This document shows positions 62,406 to 64,000 of a DNA stretch of 64,000 nt, one piece after another. The DNA comes from JABDQZ01 sp963801985. GTDB lineage: Bacteria > Pseudomonadota > Gammaproteobacteria > Chromatiales > Chromatiaceae. Both the position numbers and the translations under genes were made by a program. Numbering within the stretch: position 1 is the stretch's first letter; each line of letters begins with the position of its first letter. The notes under the pieces were generated by a model. It worked only from the letters and a program-made list of their open reading frames with translations. It was not told where the DNA came from and did not search any database. The stretch spans positions 62,001 through 126,000 of the forward strand of contig CAWDGV010000006.1 in the NCBI GenBank assembly GCA_963801985.1, written 5' to 3'.

Positions 62406-62867
62406 TTAATCATCTTCTTCCCATTGAGTGACCGCTGCATCATCAGAATCCCTGGCATCAACCCAGCGTTCACCATTGTCGGTCACTTCCTTTTTCCAGA
62501 AGGGTGCACGGGTTTTCAGATAATCGATAATATATTCACAGGCATCAAAAGCCTCGCCGCGATGCGCACTGGTGACCGCAACGAGGACAATCGAATCTGA
62601 AGGATTGATCAGTCCCACCCTGTGTATAACAGTCACTGCTCCAAGCACCCATTTTTCACGCGCTTGCATGACAATCTGCAGCAATGCCTTTTCGGTCATG
62701 CCAGGATAATGCTCCAGAGTCATCGAGCTGACCTGGCTGCCTTCATTCATATCTCGCATGGTGCCGATAAAACTGACCACAGCTCCCATGGATTTGTCGG
62801 CGCGGGTTAAACGACTGATTTCTTCTACAGGATTAAAATCATCCTGAACGATGCGAACCGTATCCAC
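62406..62867 (-). CDS. moaE: Molybdopterin synthase catalytic subunit MoaE
   Basis: Large subunit of molybdopterin synthase, which transfers sulfur from MoaD thiocarboxylate to precursor Z. The 153-residue protein has FIGTMRDMNEG, LEHYPGMTE, HRVGLINPSD, TSAHRGEAFDACEY and the catalytic Lys motif KTRAPFWKKE. The start codon is GTG (62865-62867), directly after the moaD TAA. Last gene of moeA-moaD-moaE in this direction. Confidence 0.95.
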   Translation of the reverse strand: MDTVRIVQDDFNPVEEISRLTRADKSMGAVVSFIGTMRDMNEGSQVSSMTLEHYPGMTEKALLQIVMQAREKWVLGAVTVIHRVGLINPSDSIVLVAVTSAHRGEAFDACEYIIDYLKTRAPFWKKEVTDNGERWVDARDSDDAAVTQWEEDD

Positions 62868-63122
62868 TTAGCCACCGGTCACGGGAGGAAAGAAAGCAAC
62901 TTCATCACCATCACTGATACGGGCATCCGCCTGCACCATGTCCTGGTTAATCGCGATCAGCACACGCTGGTCACTGCCAAAAACATCTGACCAGCGATCG
63001 CCACGCTGCGCCAACAGTGACATGAGTTTTTCCGCCGTTTGCAAAGTATCTGAAAATTCCATGCTTTCCTGCGCGCAATCGAGCATTTCCCGATAACGAG
63101 CAAAATAGCGGATATCTATCAC
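62868..63122 (-). CDS. moaD: Molybdopterin synthase sulfur carrier subunit MoaD
   Basis: Ubiquitin-like small subunit of molybdopterin synthase. The 84-residue protein starts MIDIRYFARYREML and ends in FFPPVTGG, the C-terminal Gly-Gly that is adenylated and thiocarboxylated. INQDMVQADARISDGDEVAFF is the conserved end region. It overlaps moeA by 4 nt and abuts moaE. Confidence 0.95.
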   Translation of the reverse strand: MIDIRYFARYREMLDCAQESMEFSDTLQTAEKLMSLLAQRGDRWSDVFGSDQRVLIAINQDMVQADARISDGDEVAFFPPVTGG

Positions 63123-64000
63123 GACAGCAGCTCACTGAATGGAATGAAAAAGACTTCGTCACCCTTCTCCAGTACCTGGCCTTTTTCGATAACGGCCAGG
63201 CCATTTGCCCAGGCTACTGAACTGAGCACACCCGAAGAGCGGCTCGGATAAACATTAACCAGGCGCTGCCCGTGTTCATTAACCGTTAATTGCGCACGTG
63301 CATATTCCCGGCGTTTGTCCGGGCGCTGCCAGTCAAAACCGGCTTTGGCCTGAATCGCCAGCGGCATGATATTCCCGCTGATACCCTGCATGGTTTTAAT
63401 GAAAGGCCTCGCAAACACACAGAAAGTCACAAACAATGAGACAGGGTTACCCGGCGCGCCAATAAATGGCACGCCTTCAACATGGCCAAATGCCAGCGGT
63501 TTGCCCGGTCGGATCGCAATCTTCCATAATTCCAGCGAACCCAGTTTTTCCACGGCGGGTTTAACATGGTCTTCTTCACCCACCGAAACACCACCGGATG
63601 CCAGGATCAAATCAGCCTGTTTCGCCGCAGCAGAAAGCGCATCGCAGGTTGCCTCAAAAGTATCTTCCACAATACCCAGGTTAACGAGCTCACAATTCAG
63701 GGATTGCAACAAGCCTGTCAGGGTAAACTGGTTTGAGTTATATATCTGCCCGGCCTGCAGTTCTTCACCCGGCATAACCAGTTCGTCACCGGAAGAAAAC
63801 ACGCCGACTTTGAGACGCCGAAAGACTGTTAATTGCGCCACACCCACGGAAGCGGCCAAGCCCAGATGCTGCGGCCCAAGCAAGGTACCTGCTTCCAGTA
63901 CAATTTCATCAACAGCCACATCCTCACCTGCCATGCGCACATTGGCCGCAGGGTCCGGCATTTTATCAATCGTGACTCTGTCGCCATCAGCAGAACAGTG
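63119..64000 (-). CDS. moeA: Molybdopterin molybdenumtransferase MoeA, 5' end beyond window
   Basis: Inserts molybdate into adenylylated molybdopterin. About 293 codons are visible and the frame stays open to the window edge, so the N-terminal ~110 residues are missing. Motifs: AGEDV, FSSGDELVMPGE, QIYNSNQFTL, ASGGVSVGEEDHVK (molybdate/nucleotide site) and FIGAPGNPVS. The C-terminal barrel ends GDEVFFIPFSELLS. It overlaps moaD by 4 nt. Confidence 0.95.
   Translation of the reverse strand, partial: HCSADGDRVTIDKMPDPAANVRMAGEDVAVDEIVLEAGTLLGPQHLGLAASVGVAQLTVFRRLKVGVFSSGDELVMPGEELQAGQIYNSNQFTLTGLLQSLNCELVNLGIVEDTFEATCDALSAAAKQADLILASGGVSVGEEDHVKPAVEKLGSLELWKIAIRPGKPLAFGHVEGVPFIGAPGNPVSLFVTFCVFARPFIKTMQGISGNIMPLAIQAKAGFDWQRPDKRREYARAQLTVNEHGQRLVNVYPSRSSGVLSSVAWANGLAVIEKGQVLEKGDEVFFIPFSELLS

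Noticed and set aside
1..64000. CRISPR arrays, tRNA or rRNA genes, transposases, prophage genes
   Set aside because: Looked for and not seen; nearly all of the window is accounted for by protein-coding genes and gaps of less than 300 bases.

Overview
This window reads as a chromosome segment of a gammaproteobacterium, near 50% G+C by eye. The gene order from mutM through ggt, a YfhL-type ferredoxin, coaD, rsmD, two M16 peptidases, ftsY, ftsE, ftsX and rpoH is one I associate with Pseudomonas-like and sulfur-oxidising gammaproteobacteria. The yicC-gmk-rpoZ-spoT-ridA-recG order points the same way. Assembly genes for a cbb3 oxidase (ccoS, ccoI) together with a NifJ-type pyruvate:ferredoxin oxidoreductase suggest life at low or fluctuating oxygen. 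I cannot name the species. I see no tRNA, rRNA, CRISPR array, prophage or transposase gene.

Layout. 1-7.6 kb: ptsP (cut by the window edge), rppH, a HAD phosphatase, an ABC transporter with a fused GldF/GldG permease and a DUF4340 protein, then mutM. 7.7-19.1 kb: a methyltransferase, then the minus-strand block M16-M16-rsmD-coaD-fdx-ggt facing away from ftsY-ftsE-ftsX-rpoH. 19.2-26.0 kb: a dicarboxylate/amino-acid symporter, ccoS-ccoI, and a GH17-GT2 beta-glucan synthase. 26.1-32.3 kb: a phosphate and polyphosphate island (PPK2, a small lysine-rich protein, a Na/Pi cotransporter, a PiT transporter) ending with corA. 32.4-37.5 kb: a complete bioBFHCD operon with an SCO-like protein at its end. 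37.5-44.3 kb: comF, a diguanylate cyclase, ubiA-ubiC, dgkA, recG, yjbQ and ridA. 44.5-52.7 kb: spoT, rpoZ, gmk and yicC, a Ser/Thr kinase with its PP2C phosphatase, rph, a DUF3012 lipoprotein and a second diguanylate cyclase. 52.7-57.5 kb: a MATE pump, a decayed antiporter, rimB-rimK, a desuccinylase-like enzyme and an unknown protein. 57.5-64 kb: nifJ with a frameshift, its dihydroorotate-dehydrogenase-like partner, and moeA-moaD-moaE.

The regulatory sites stand out most. Two tandem CIRCE operators lie directly upstream of rpoH, implying that the HrcA repressor controls the heat-shock sigma factor. An FNR-type dyad lies upstream of nifJ. Pho-box-like repeats with 11-bp spacing lie in the PiT/corA gap, and another Pho-box-like site precedes ppk2. 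A canonical terminator sits inside the coding sequence for the ggt signal peptide.

Non-coding structure includes a 130-bp inverted repeat built of 9-bp units that abuts the ftsE ribosome-binding site, a structured element with GGGA hairpin loops downstream of spoT, and duplicated terminator-like sequences between the two phosphate transporters. No single gene cluster here is a clearly new defence or biosynthetic system. The best leads are the heat-shock wiring, the nifJ frameshift, the polyphosphate island and these structured intergenic elements.
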